From assembly GCF_900637665.1 (NCBI RefSeq), contig NZ_LR134386.1:372001-436000 (forward strand): 64,000 nt of DNA, given 5' to 3'. The stretch is from Chryseobacterium nakagawai (GTDB lineage: Bacteria > Bacteroidota > Bacteroidia > Flavobacteriales > Weeksellaceae). A program made the translations under genes and the position numbers. This document shows positions 27,590-35,285 of this stretch, in pieces (positions within the stretch are counted from its first letter, which is position 1; the number at the start of each line of letters is the position of its first letter). The notes under the pieces are model-generated. The model was not told the DNA's origin. It did no database searches and saw only the letters and a list, made by a program, of their open reading frames with translations.

Positions 27590-28510
27590 TTAACTTTCAA
27601 GATAGCGATTTAAAGATTCCTGAAGATGATTGCGGATGTCGTCAACTAAACCTTTCGGTTCTAGCACGGTGACTTCTTTTCCATAGGATAAAAGTTCCTG
27701 CATAAAATCATAAGTAGGATGAAGGAAAAACTCAAAATAGATCTCTTCCGGAGTTTCTTTAGTCTCTTTTTGTGACTGATGAAGCGGGAAGCTTCTAATG
27801 TATTCTCCCTGATGGCGGCTGCATTTTAATACAATGTTCTGCGGCTTCTGTTCTGCCAGGTTCATCACTCCAAAAGCATTTTTAAAATGCTCTCTGAAGT
27901 TATATTTATACTTTTCTCTGAACTGATTTTTAGCCACATCCAGATAATTGATTCTGTCTAATCCAAACGATTTTAAAATTTTATCCTTAGTGTCAATCGC
28001 AATAAGATACCATCTGTCTTTGGATTCTTTTAAAGCCAAAGGATGGACCTTTCGGGAGGTCATCAGTTTATTTTTATAATTGTAATGTTCAAAAGTAACC
28101 ACTCTTTTGTTACGGATGGCAAAGAACAAATCATAAAAATGCTCTATACCAGTTGGTTTACGGCTTTCAAAGAAAATGAAATTTGAAAAATCAGGGTGAA
28201 GATTCAGGGCGTTGCTTACCTGGAAAGATTCCAAAAGTTTTTGGTTATACTCATCCACTTCCATGATGGGGCGGCTTTCAATATAATACCGGTTGTCACC
28301 TTTTTTCTTATTGTGAATGGAAAGGTTGAAAAGGTCGGAAATCTCACGAATATCTCTCTGCAAGGTACGGATAGAATAACTTTTGATCCCGGCATCCTGG
28401 AATTCAAAAGAATTTAATAGATAGTCTTCCAACTGGGAATAGGTAGCCGGAGAACTTTCTAATCTTTTAATAATTAAGGCATATCTTGTCAGATAAAAAT
28501 CTTTCTTCAT
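27590..28510 (-). CDS. WYL-domain transcriptional regulator (HTH-WYL-WCX)
   Basis: A 306-residue regulator. The N-terminus (about residues 1-75) is a winged helix with IRTLQRDIREISDLF as the recognition part. The WYL domain follows (FFAIRNKRVVTFEHYNY, and HPLALKESKDRWYLIAID holding the RWYL core), and a C-terminal WCX-like part. WYL domains sense ligands, in several cases single-stranded DNA, in regulators such as BrxR, CapW, PafBC and DriD. The start is ATG 28510 (MKKDFYLTRYAL) because a GTG at 28528 lies in the -7 box. Its own promoter carries the operator shared with the genes to the right, so it is probably autoregulated. Confidence 0.9.
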   Translation of the reverse strand: MKKDFYLTRYALIIKRLESSPATYSQLEDYLLNSFEFQDAGIKSYSIRTLQRDIREISDLFNLSIHNKKKGDNRYYIESRPIMEVDEYNQKLLESFQVSNALNLHPDFSNFIFFESRKPTGIEHFYDLFFAIRNKRVVTFEHYNYKNKLMTSRKVHPLALKESKDRWYLIAIDTKDKILKSFGLDRINYLDVAKNQFREKYKYNFREHFKNAFGVMNLAEQKPQNIVLKCSRHQGEYIRSFPLHQSQKETKETPEEIYFEFFLHPTYDFMQELLSYGKEVTVLEPKGLVDDIRNHLQESLNRYLES

Positions 28511-28527
28511 GGTAAAATTTTGTACCA

Positions 28528-28563
28528 CAAATATATGGGCTTAATGCGACAAAACGTGTCGTG
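28528..28563 (-). promoter_or_regulatory. Promoter and operator copy a (WYL gene)
   Basis: -7 box TATATTTG (minus strand, 28528-28535), ten bases, then operator GCGACAAAACGTGTCGTG (28546-28563, + strand reading). Its core is the inverted repeat CGACA-N5-TGTCG. Confidence 0.8.
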
Positions 28564-28587
28564 TTTTATTTTTTTGTGATGAAGTTT

Positions 28588-28623
28588 GAAAAATAATAAG
28601 CCACAGAAACCCTGTGGCTTATT
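28588..28623 (-). terminator. Terminator ahead of the WYL promoter
   Basis: 12-bp stem AATAAGCCACAG (28595-28606) / CTGTGGCTTATT (28612-28623), T-rich on the minus strand side. It ends the leftward transcript coming from 29162. Confidence 0.8.
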
Positions 28624-28867
28624 CCATATTCTAATATTTATTTTCAGAATAAATTTTGAAGCTTTACAAGATCGCTTCAGGATCTTAGGCCTTGTTTTAT
28701 TTGGTCGTAGGCCGAATTTCCACAGGTGTGTTATATTTTCAGACATCGTTCTGGCTGTCCAACATTTGTGAATGGTGATTCAAAGGCGTTGAGAATGTTT
28801 AATGAGACTGCTGGGTGCATGATAGAGAGTAATGACGGACAGCATCAGAACTTGTCATATTTTTTAT
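28624..28867 (-). other. Long 3' untranslated stretch with a possible structured RNA
   Basis: About 240 bases with no credible gene between the 56-residue ORF and its terminator. GTTCTGGCTGTCC (28748-28760) can pair with GGACAGCATCAGAAC (28837-28851, one bulge), and AACATT (28761-28766) with AATGTT (28794-28799) inside it. Confidence 0.35.
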
Positions 28868-29038
28868 TTAAAAGGGATCTTCTTCCAGGATATCTTCATC
28901 AAAATCTTGTCTGAAGAAATTTTCAATGTCATTGAGATAGTTTTCATAATCCATCTCTGCATTTTCGATGTCACTCCATTCCACGGTGTAGAGATCTTCA
29001 TCGAAGAGTATATCTGTATTGTGATTGGATGTTTCCAT
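28868..29038 (-). CDS. Small very acidic protein (56 residues)
   Basis: Not a known family. From ATG 29038 the product METSNHNTDILFDEDLY and onward has about 20 Asp/Glu and one Arg in 56 residues, with aromatic residues between. The frame extends to a TTG at 29116, but the ATG is preferred. Such composition occurs in DNA mimics and in anti-regulators, which is only a guess here. The transcript starts at an operator-bearing promoter (29167-29202), giving a leader of about 120 bases. A second frame (28864-29097) encodes a basic 77-residue peptide and was judged less likely. Confidence 0.55.
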   Translation of the reverse strand: METSNHNTDILFDEDLYTVEWSDIENAEMDYENYLNDIENFFRQDFDEDILEEDPF

Positions 29039-29166
29039 GTTTTGTATTGTGATTTGGTGTTGGTTGTGTTTTGAACATACTTTAGGTTGCTCAGCATAGA
29101 TCAATATTGAATTCAAAGGCTTTTTAAAGTTTTTTATTAATTGTTTTTGTGCTCTTGTTTATATTT

Positions 29167-29202
29167 CAAAGGTAATAGAGGGTGGCGTCAAAACTTGACG
29201 TA
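29167..29202 (-). promoter_or_regulatory. Promoter and operator copy b (small acidic protein)
   Basis: -7 box TACCTTTG (minus strand, 29167-29174), ten bases, then operator GCGTCAAAACTTGACGTA (29185-29202), core CGTCA-N5-TGACG. Confidence 0.8.
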
Positions 29203-29237
29203 TAAAAAAATAACTCAAAAGAATTTTGAGTTATTTT
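29203..29237 (-). terminator. Terminator of the DUF2589 operon
   Basis: 14-bp stem AAAATAACTCAAAA (29207-29220) / TTTTGAGTTATTTT (29224-29237), loop GAA, then a T-run on the minus strand that runs straight into operator b. Confidence 0.85.
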
Positions 29238-29242
29238 AGTTT

Positions 29243-29797
29243 TTAAGAAAAATCGTTAATATCTATTTCATCAGCAATAAGCATAATGATGTCCATTTCA
29301 GAAAGCATTGATTTGAGTTTGATGCCTCCTAATTTTAAATCATTATCAGAAAGGATATGGCACCAGACTTTCTGTACAAAATCTTCAAATGTTATTTCTG
29401 AAGTATAAAGCGGGCTTGTTGTTTGTGCTGCTAAAGCCAGGATTTGCTTGGTGATATCTCTGCATTCATTCATTTTTGTTTCATGAGGCAGTAACACATT
29501 AAGCACACAGTTTTGCGCATCGTGAAGAAGATTTGCGGTAACCTTGAGCTGGTTTTTTTTAGCATTAAAACTTCTTTCATCACTGATTTTACCTGCCAGG
29601 ATCTTACTTCTGAAACCGGCTATTTCCGAAACTTCACTAATGGTGTTCGTAGAAAGAATATTCTCTACAGACTTCAGCCATGAAAGCATTTTCTCAACAA
29701 AAAAAAGATCTTTTTTCTCCAACGAAGAAACAATAGCTGGAAATTCCAGCAGCTGATCCTTTAGCTGGGAAACTAAAATAAACTGTGACTTTTTCAT
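29243..29797 (-). CDS. Hypothetical protein, last gene of the DUF2589 operon
   Basis: Not recognised. 184 residues, helical, no signal peptide or membrane segment. It begins 4 bases after the stop of the gene at 29802, so the two are translated from one message. The terminator begins 5 bases past its stop. Its role must be read from its neighbours: a DUF2589 protein and another unknown gene under the WYL operator. Confidence 0.7.
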   Translation of the reverse strand: MKKSQFILVSQLKDQLLEFPAIVSSLEKKDLFFVEKMLSWLKSVENILSTNTISEVSEIAGFRSKILAGKISDERSFNAKKNQLKVTANLLHDAQNCVLNVLLPHETKMNECRDITKQILALAAQTTSPLYTSEITFEDFVQKVWCHILSDNDLKLGGIKLKSMLSEMDIIMLIADEIDINDFS

Positions 29798-29801
29798 TCT
29801 A

Positions 29802-30485
29802 TTATTCAGGGATAAGCGTTTCTATAATATTTCCATTGATATCCTCATATCTCGACCATTCCATTCCTGCTTCACTCACACTCATTTTAGCGAAAATCAG
29901 GCATTTGGCATCCAGTTGCATTAATTTGCTTGCCTCTACAATAATCTCCCGGTTATCTATCTTTTCAATAACTCTTCTGGCTTCCAAAACAATCCTGTTG
30001 AAAAGGTTTTGCTGTAAAAGCTGGGGATCTGTATTCTTCCATGTAAAATTGGGAAGAGAACGACAGTATTCTACTGTATATTTTGAAATAGGTTCAAAAT
30101 ACTGTATTTGAGTATCGGTGAGCGTCGGTTTGTTTTCAGACTTAATCTTCGTTATATAATCATTATAACTAAACTCCTGATTGGCTAGGAAATTTCTTAA
30201 ATTCTGATCATTTTTAGTATCAGAAGCATTATAATCCGTTGAGGCAACTTTGGTAATTTCTTCATAAGAAAAATCTTTGAAAAGCAAGATAGGGGAGCTT
30301 CCTGCTGTAGCAAAAGGAATAGTAAGATCTACTGTCCCCACTTTCATTCTTGGAATGGAAAAATGTTTCAATAAATCATCTTTAGCATATTCTTTTGCAA
30401 TTTGTACAGTCTGTAAGTCTGTCATTTTTCTGGCTGCGGCAATTTCAGAGACAATACCTCCTAAATATTCATTCAATTTTGGCAT
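29802..30485 (-). CDS. Hypothetical protein, middle gene of the DUF2589 operon
   Basis: Not recognised. 227 residues, no signal peptide. The N-terminus (MPKLNEYLGGIVSEIAAAR) looks like an amphipathic helix, followed by a segment VGTVDLTIPFA resembling the beta-strand repeats of the adjacent DUF2589 protein, then a helical C-terminal half. It could be a partner of that protein. It is separated from it by a strong hairpin (30521-30546) and has no promoter box of its own. Confidence 0.7.
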   Translation of the reverse strand: MPKLNEYLGGIVSEIAAARKMTDLQTVQIAKEYAKDDLLKHFSIPRMKVGTVDLTIPFATAGSSPILLFKDFSYEEITKVASTDYNASDTKNDQNLRNFLANQEFSYNDYITKIKSENKPTLTDTQIQYFEPISKYTVEYCRSLPNFTWKNTDPQLLQQNLFNRIVLEARRVIEKIDNREIIVEASKLMQLDAKCLIFAKMSVSEAGMEWSRYEDINGNIIETLIPE

Positions 30486-30514
30486 GATAAGTTTTTTTTA
30501 ATTGATAAAGATTT

Positions 30515-30546
30515 TTTAAAAGGATGGCTGCCGGAGCAACCATCCT
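30515..30546 (-). terminator. Hairpin inside the DUF2589 operon, possible partial terminator
   Basis: 11-bp stem AGGATGGCTGC (30521-30531) / GCAACCATCCT (30536-30546) with one G-U pair, followed on the minus strand by TTTT. No promoter follows, so it must allow read-through to the next two genes. Confidence 0.65.
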
Positions 30547-30554
30547 GAAAATAA

Positions 30555-31127
30555 TTAAGTAGTAGTTACCGGTGCTGCGGAAGCAACAATAGCATCTTCT
30601 AACATATCCATAATTTTTGAAAGCCCTGCAGGTAATTCGTCATTTACAGCTTTTACATGTACGCCCAACGTATACGTTTTTTCCGTAGTTGAAGTACTTG
30701 AGTTGGTTTTCTTATAAGAAGCTGAAGCATTGAATTTAACTTTCCAGAATTTAGCGCTGATAGAAGCACTTCCCTGGAATTCACTAGCAATACTCTGAGT
30801 TTCTACAGAATTAAGCTTGGCGTTAAAATCAATAGTCATTTCGTCAATTCTTAAAGCCGGAATGGTCAGCATACAAAGTAATGGGACACTTAATTTTACT
30901 TCTGATGTTGTCACACTTTCGTTGTTTTCAGCGGTGCTGGGAACTGACTTTTTATAGATAAAATCTACATATTTAAGCTTTTTAGCTCCTTCTTCAAAGC
31001 CAACTTCTTTAATGAAATTTACTTGCGACATGGATGCGTCATGCTGAGCCTTGATCGCTGCCTGCATAGGTCCTCCGATGTAAACACTGAAATCTAAACT
31101 GTTTAATTCTTGTACTAAATTTGCCAT
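30555..31127 (-). CDS. DUF2589-domain protein
   Basis: 190 residues from MANLVQELNSLDF. IGGPMQAAIKAQHDASMSQVNFI at the N-terminus and the central beta-rich part with LSVPLLCMLTIPALRIDEMTIDFNAKL match the DUF2589 family, whose function is unknown. It has no signal peptide. The frame runs on to 31196, but those residues look like untranslated leader. It is the first gene of an operon under operator c, and a hairpin behind it may raise its level over the two genes that follow. Confidence 0.8.
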   Translation of the reverse strand: MANLVQELNSLDFSVYIGGPMQAAIKAQHDASMSQVNFIKEVGFEEGAKKLKYVDFIYKKSVPSTAENNESVTTSEVKLSVPLLCMLTIPALRIDEMTIDFNAKLNSVETQSIASEFQGSASISAKFWKVKFNASASYKKTNSSTSTTEKTYTLGVHVKAVNDELPAGLSKIMDMLEDAIVASAAPVTTT

Positions 31128-31440
31128 AATTCTAAAAATTTTTAAGGTTATTAATTGGTTAATAATATATAGTAGTGCTAGCAGACTAATATTCAATATT
31201 GGGCAATAGATATCCTGTTCAGTATTTGATGAACAGAAGATTATTAAAAATAATAGGGATAATGTAAGTTTGGAATAAGCTTATTTAGCTTTGGTTTCCT
31301 TGGTTATTTTGTTTATTTAAAGATAGTTGACTCAAGCGTCAAAACTTGTCGTGATATAATTTCTTTTCAATTTTATTACATTTTTGATGAATATTATAAA
31401 CTGATAAGGTCACATGTTTTAATTCGGTGTGAATTTTAAT
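31128..31440. other. Leader and promoter region of the DUF2589 operon
   Basis: No gene. It holds promoter and operator c (31318-31353), a leader of about 190 bases and a palindrome AATAAGCTTATT (31274-31285) whose sequence recurs in the hairpins at 31441-31490. Confidence 0.5.
31318..31353 (-). promoter_or_regulatory. Promoter and operator copy c (DUF2589 operon)
   Basis: -7 box TATCTTTA (minus strand, 31318-31325; last base off consensus), ten bases, then operator GCGTCAAAACTTGTCGTG (31336-31353). Confidence 0.75.
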
Positions 31441-31490
31441 ATAAGCTTAAAAGCTTATTTAGGTTCAATATAAGCTTTTAAGCTTATATT
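31441..31490 (-). terminator. Tandem AAGCTTAT hairpins at the end of the patatin gene
   Basis: Two AT-rich palindromes: ATAAGCTT/AAGCTTAT (31441-31458) and AATATAAGCTT/AAGCTTATATT (31467-31490). The patatin stop codon (31484-31486) is inside the second. They probably end its transcript. Confidence 0.5.
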
Positions 31491-32521
31491 TTGTTTCTGA
31501 TGAGCTTTTGGACAATCTGGTTCAGGACTTCTCTGTTATCATCAATATAGCTTAGTCCGGCTTGTATCAGGTTTTCAATATTAGACCGTCTTACGTTATC
31601 CATGGCTGGAGAAGCGTTTTTCAATGAGGGATTCAAACGGTAATAGTTTTTCTGGTTTCTCAACCCCAAGGTCTGGAACATTTGAGAAAGCTGATAATCT
31701 ACGGTTTCTGCATTGGCAGACATTAAAATATCAATAATGGGATTTACCCAGCCAATTTTTCCTGCCTTTTCGAGTTTATGAAATGAATAAGGCCTCGCTT
31801 CAATTCCGGTTCCTATAGATATGATAATCATATCATTTACTCCGGGATGATTAGCTTTCTGATGATTTTTTAAAACTTCTGCAAAAGGAATTTTTCTGGC
31901 TTCTGCATAAGCACAAAGAGCGGGATTATTCGCAAACATACCTCCATCAATCAGGCTGAAGATTTGCCCATACATTGATTTGATCTGTACCGGGCTGAAA
32001 TAGGTAGGTGCTGCGGATGTTGCCCTGCAAACATCTTTTACATAAAAATTATCTGTACTGAGATGAGCTTCACAGGAATTGAAAAGTTTTGCTCTTCTGT
32101 TCTCTATATCATAACTTGTTATTAAACACGGTTTTATTAATTCCTTTAATTCTAAATTTCCAAAAAAGTCGTTCAGGTTTTTTTGAAGAGCTTCCTGAGA
32201 AATTCTTTCATTCAACAATCCAAATGGATTAACCAGCTTTTCCCAAAAGGAAACCTGGAAGATATCACCGCCCTTTTCAGCATATAATTCCAATCCCTTT
32301 TGGATAGAATATTTTGCTTTACGGACTTCATCAGGACATAGAATAATAGAAGCAATCAGTCCTCCTGTGCTGCTGCCAGCCACCAGATCAAAATAATCCC
32401 CAAGCTTAGCACTTGGTTTATCATAATACTGGAGCTGTTCTTCTATGTAACGCAGAATAATACAGGTAATAATTCCCCTTATTCCGCCTCCGTCCAAAGA
32501 AAGAATGGTTGTCTTTTTCAT
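31484..32521 (-). CDS. Patatin-like phospholipase
   Basis: Ser-Asp dyad lipid acyl hydrolase of 345 residues, no signal peptide, so it would act on membranes from inside the cell. DGGGIRG (10-16) is the oxyanion loop, G49-S-S51-T-G the nucleophile elbow and D192-G-G the catalytic Asp. The layout and size resemble CapV, the phospholipase effector of CBASS, but no cyclic-nucleotide synthase is encoded nearby. It has its own promoter with operator d, linking it to the WYL regulator. Confidence 0.93.
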   Translation of the reverse strand: MKKTTILSLDGGGIRGIITCIILRYIEEQLQYYDKPSAKLGDYFDLVAGSSTGGLIASIILCPDEVRKAKYSIQKGLELYAEKGGDIFQVSFWEKLVNPFGLLNERISQEALQKNLNDFFGNLELKELIKPCLITSYDIENRRAKLFNSCEAHLSTDNFYVKDVCRATSAAPTYFSPVQIKSMYGQIFSLIDGGMFANNPALCAYAEARKIPFAEVLKNHQKANHPGVNDMIIISIGTGIEARPYSFHKLEKAGKIGWVNPIIDILMSANAETVDYQLSQMFQTLGLRNQKNYYRLNPSLKNASPAMDNVRRSNIENLIQAGLSYIDDNREVLNQIVQKLIRNKI

Positions 32522-32650
32522 GTTATTTTGTTAATTATTTTTTTAAGAATACATTGCAATATGATCTTGTGGAATTAGTAATTTTGGGGTCAGAAAAACA
32601 GTGAAATTCCATATTCAGATCTTGTTGCTTTTAGTGGCTTTCTTGTAAAA

Positions 32651-32686
32651 CAAAGGTAGGGCGGGGAAGCGACAGAACTTGACGTA
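32651..32686 (-). promoter_or_regulatory. Promoter and operator copy d (patatin gene)
   Basis: -7 box TACCTTTG (minus strand, 32651-32658), ten bases, then operator GCGACAGAACTTGACGTA (32669-32686). Confidence 0.8.
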
Positions 32687-32712
32687 TTTAAATTAATTTT
32701 AAAGAAAAAAAA

Positions 32713-33213
32713 TTAAAAAACAACATAATTTTTTTGATCTCTAGACATCTTCAAAAGCTTTCTCCAACTGGTTTTTACAGGTCCTTTCTTCGATGGAATT
32801 GTCTTTTTTTCAAAGTGGGGAAGATCTTTAAAAGTTTTCCAGTTTCCACCCCAATCCCAGCCATGTTTTGCAAAGATTTTCACACATTCATACCAGTCTG
32901 CAACCTTATCATTATCCCAGTCTTTTACAGTGTCCCAACTGGCCGTTTTTCCGTCGATCATCAGGCAGATATCTACAGCAAGACCATAATTGTGGATACT
33001 CTGGCCCGCTTTGGCATTGGTTATCTTTTTTCCGGATGTTATTCTTCCAATTGCATAAAGCTTTTCCTGCTCCTCAAAAGATCTTAATCCTTGGGTAATT
33101 CTTATCTTAGCTTTGCCGGTGAGGGCCGCATCACATTCTTTAATAATTTGCTTTACTTCATCTCTTACAAACGGGTGAAGTTCCTGAATTCTCTCTGCTG
33201 TTACTTTATCCAT
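32713..33213 (-). CDS. M15-family peptidoglycan peptidase (endolysin/CwlK-like)
   Basis: Zinc peptidase of 166 residues. SIHNYGLAVD gives zinc ligands H74 and D81, and DLPHFE gives H133; R44 in ITQGLRSFEEQ is also conserved. The closest functional types are L-alanyl-D-glutamate or D-Ala-D-Ala peptidases of phage lysis cassettes and CwlK. There is no signal peptide, as in phage endolysins, so it would need lysis or a holin to reach the wall; none is seen beside it. Operator e lies directly before it, giving a leader of about 10 bases. Confidence 0.9.
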   Translation of the reverse strand: MDKVTAERIQELHPFVRDEVKQIIKECDAALTGKAKIRITQGLRSFEEQEKLYAIGRITSGKKITNAKAGQSIHNYGLAVDICLMIDGKTASWDTVKDWDNDKVADWYECVKIFAKHGWDWGGNWKTFKDLPHFEKKTIPSKKGPVKTSWRKLLKMSRDQKNYVVF

Positions 33214-33230
33214 ATTCTTTTATTATGGAG

Positions 33231-33266
33231 CAAAAGTATAGGGCGGAAGCGACAAAACTTGACGTG
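33231..33266 (-). promoter_or_regulatory. Promoter and operator copy e (M15 peptidase gene)
   Basis: -7 box TACTTTTG (minus strand, 33231-33238), ten bases, then operator GCGACAAAACTTGACGTG (33249-33266). Confidence 0.8.
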
Positions 33267-33663
33267 TATCGAATGAAAAATATTTTATTCTCCCTTTATT
33301 GAGTTTTTTATTTTTAATAAAAATGGCCCCAAGACTTAGTCTTTTGTTGTTTATATTGAGGCTAAATATTGGCGACTGTAAGATGAGTTTGATTAATAAT
33401 TGTCTCTGCAATTCAAGTTTAAAACTTATAAAAATACCATATGCTAGAAAGGGAAGGAAAAAAGGACGTTTAATAAATGGAATTCGAACTTCCTCCTGAG
33501 GATCAGGAGTGATGTTGAGGTGTTATTGTACAGTTCCTATTTAAGTTTTGATAAGATTGAAAAAATGGATGCTAAAATACAGATTGAGTGTATATTTGTA
33601 AGAAATGTTGTCTTCAGATAGATCATGAAGATAATAGAAGGAAAATAAAAAAACACAATATCA
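33267..33663. other. Intergenic region ahead of the antiporter
   Basis: About 400 bases without a convincing gene; a short frame at 33299-33499 has no start context or family likeness. It holds a hairpin CTCCTGA (33493-33499) / TCAGGAG (33503-33509) without a T-run, and the -7 box TATATTTG at 33591-33598. Confidence 0.5.
33591..33598 (+). promoter_or_regulatory. -7 box of the antiporter gene
   Basis: TATATTTG, 65 bases before the ATG at 33664. The bases before it do not carry the WYL operator. Confidence 0.6.
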
Positions 33664-35247
33664 ATGCACACCATTTTACCCTTTTTGTTGGCCATGATAG
33701 CCGCTATTGTATTATTAAATATGTGGGCTGCTAAATTAAAAATCGCTTATCCGATTTTGCTGGTTGTATTTGGACTTCTTGTAAGTTTTATACCTGGTTT
33801 GCCTGCTGTAAAGATCAATCCCGATCTTATCTTTTTTATATTTTTACCCCCACTATTATTTGAGGCTGCCTGGTCCATTTCCTTTAAAGAAATGAAAAGA
33901 TGGTGGCGTATCATTGGAAGCTTTGCTTTCCTGGTTGTATTTTTTACCGCGTTTTCAGTGGCCATTGCTGCCAATTATTTTATTCCGGGATTTACGATTG
34001 CTCTGGGATTTTTATTGGGAGGCATCGTGTCTCCGCCAGATGCTGTAAGTACGGGTGCCATTATGAAATTTGTGAAAATTCCCAATACCACTGCAGCTGT
34101 TTTGGAAGGAGAAAGTTTACTGAATGATGCATCTTCTCTGATTATATTCCGTTTTGCTCTGATTACAGTAGGAACCGGACAATTTGTATGGCAGGAGGCT
34201 TCATTGGATTTTTTATGGATGGTGATCGGAGGGGCAGGAATTGGCCTATTGTTGGCCTGGATTTTTGTACAAGCTCACAAACGACTTCCTACAGATGCTT
34301 CATCAGATATTGCATTGACCCTTATTGAACCCTATCTGATGTACTGGATAGCAGAACAAATTCATTGCTCCGGGGTTTTGGCAGTTGTTTGCGGAGGCCT
34401 GTATATGTCTGCTAAAAGAATGATCTTTTTAAACAGTACAAGTCGTATAAGAGGATATAGCGTATGGGAAAGCTTTGTATTTATTTTGAATGGCATTGTC
34501 TTCTTAATTATCGGACTAGAGCTTCCTGAAATTGTAGGCGGCCTGCGTTCTGAAGGAATAGCTTTAAAGACTGCCATTAATTATGGAGTATTAGTGACTG
34601 TTATTCTTATTGCAGCTAGAATTATAAGCTCCTATGCGGCAATGATTACCACGATTATTTTTCGCCCCTCTGTCGCTCCCAGAGCATCTTCCATGAGAAG
34701 ACGTCTGATGATGCCTATTTTACTTGGATGGACGGGAATGAGGGGAGTGGTATCTCTGGCGGCAGCACTTGCCATTCCTATAACTCTTGAAAATGGAACC
34801 CCTTTTCCAAACAGAAATCTTATCTTATTCATCACTTTTGTAGTGATATTGCTTACTCTTTTGGTTCAAGGGCTTACATTGCCTTATTTTATAAAATATG
34901 GAAAAATATTTGATGACTTTATAGATGAAGAAAAAGAAGAACTGGCCCGTAAAGAAATCAAACAAAAATTAAGACAGCACGTTTATCACTTTCTTAAAAA
35001 CAAACATGAAAGCGAACTTCATAGTGATGCAGGAATAGAACGATTGTTGCGACATTGGGAAGAAAAAAACAAAGCCAATGATGCTGACTGGATGAACGAA
35101 AAATCCAAGGCTGTTTTTATCGAAATGCTTGAAATCCAAAGACAGTTCCTTTCAGAGCTTAATAAAGACGTTTCTGTGAATGAAGAGATTATCCGGCATC
35201 AGCTTTATCAGCTTGACCTGGAGGAAGAACGGTTGAAAATGATTTAA
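33664..35247 (+). CDS. Na+/H+ antiporter, CPA1 family
   Basis: Integral inner-membrane exchanger of 527 residues with about 12 hydrophobic segments up to roughly residue 415, then a hydrophilic cytosolic tail of about 110. FIFLPPLLFEAAW, SPPDAVSTGAIMKF and GESLLNDASSLIIFR (the conserved N-D pair) are CPA1/NhaP hallmarks. It expels Na+ in exchange for protons. It runs opposite to the WYL cluster. Confidence 0.93.
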   Translation: MHTILPFLLAMIAAIVLLNMWAAKLKIAYPILLVVFGLLVSFIPGLPAVKINPDLIFFIFLPPLLFEAAWSISFKEMKRWWRIIGSFAFLVVFFTAFSVAIAANYFIPGFTIALGFLLGGIVSPPDAVSTGAIMKFVKIPNTTAAVLEGESLLNDASSLIIFRFALITVGTGQFVWQEASLDFLWMVIGGAGIGLLLAWIFVQAHKRLPTDASSDIALTLIEPYLMYWIAEQIHCSGVLAVVCGGLYMSAKRMIFLNSTSRIRGYSVWESFVFILNGIVFLIIGLELPEIVGGLRSEGIALKTAINYGVLVTVILIAARIISSYAAMITTIIFRPSVAPRASSMRRRLMMPILLGWTGMRGVVSLAAALAIPITLENGTPFPNRNLILFITFVVILLTLLVQGLTLPYFIKYGKIFDDFIDEEKEELARKEIKQKLRQHVYHFLKNKHESELHSDAGIERLLRHWEEKNKANDADWMNEKSKAVFIEMLEIQRQFLSELNKDVSVNEEIIRHQLYQLDLEEERLKMI

Positions 35248-35285
35248 TCAGCTGTACCGCATTCAATACATGATGTTTTTGTAAA

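Noticed and set aside
28507..28746. 79-codon leftward ORF between the WYL gene and the acidic gene
   Set aside because: It runs through a strong terminator and through the WYL promoter and operator.
28864..29097. 77-codon basic ORF overlapping the acidic small gene
   Set aside because: Composition is that of a shifted frame; the acidic frame reads more like a protein. Kept as an alternative in the finding.
27590..33213. A canonical CBASS operon (WYL regulator like CapW plus patatin like CapV)
   Set aside because: No CD-NTase (cyclase), no Cap2/Cap3 and the genes are not one operon. Only the resemblance of single parts remains.
33479..33493. tRNA-like T-arm GGAATTCGAACTTCC, possible tRNA remnant or attachment site at the edge of the WYL cluster
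   Set aside because: No acceptor stem, anticodon arm or CCA end can be built around it, and no integrase or second copy is present.
33299..33499. 66-codon ORF ahead of the antiporter
   Set aside because: No promoter or start context, composition like random AT-rich DNA, no family likeness.
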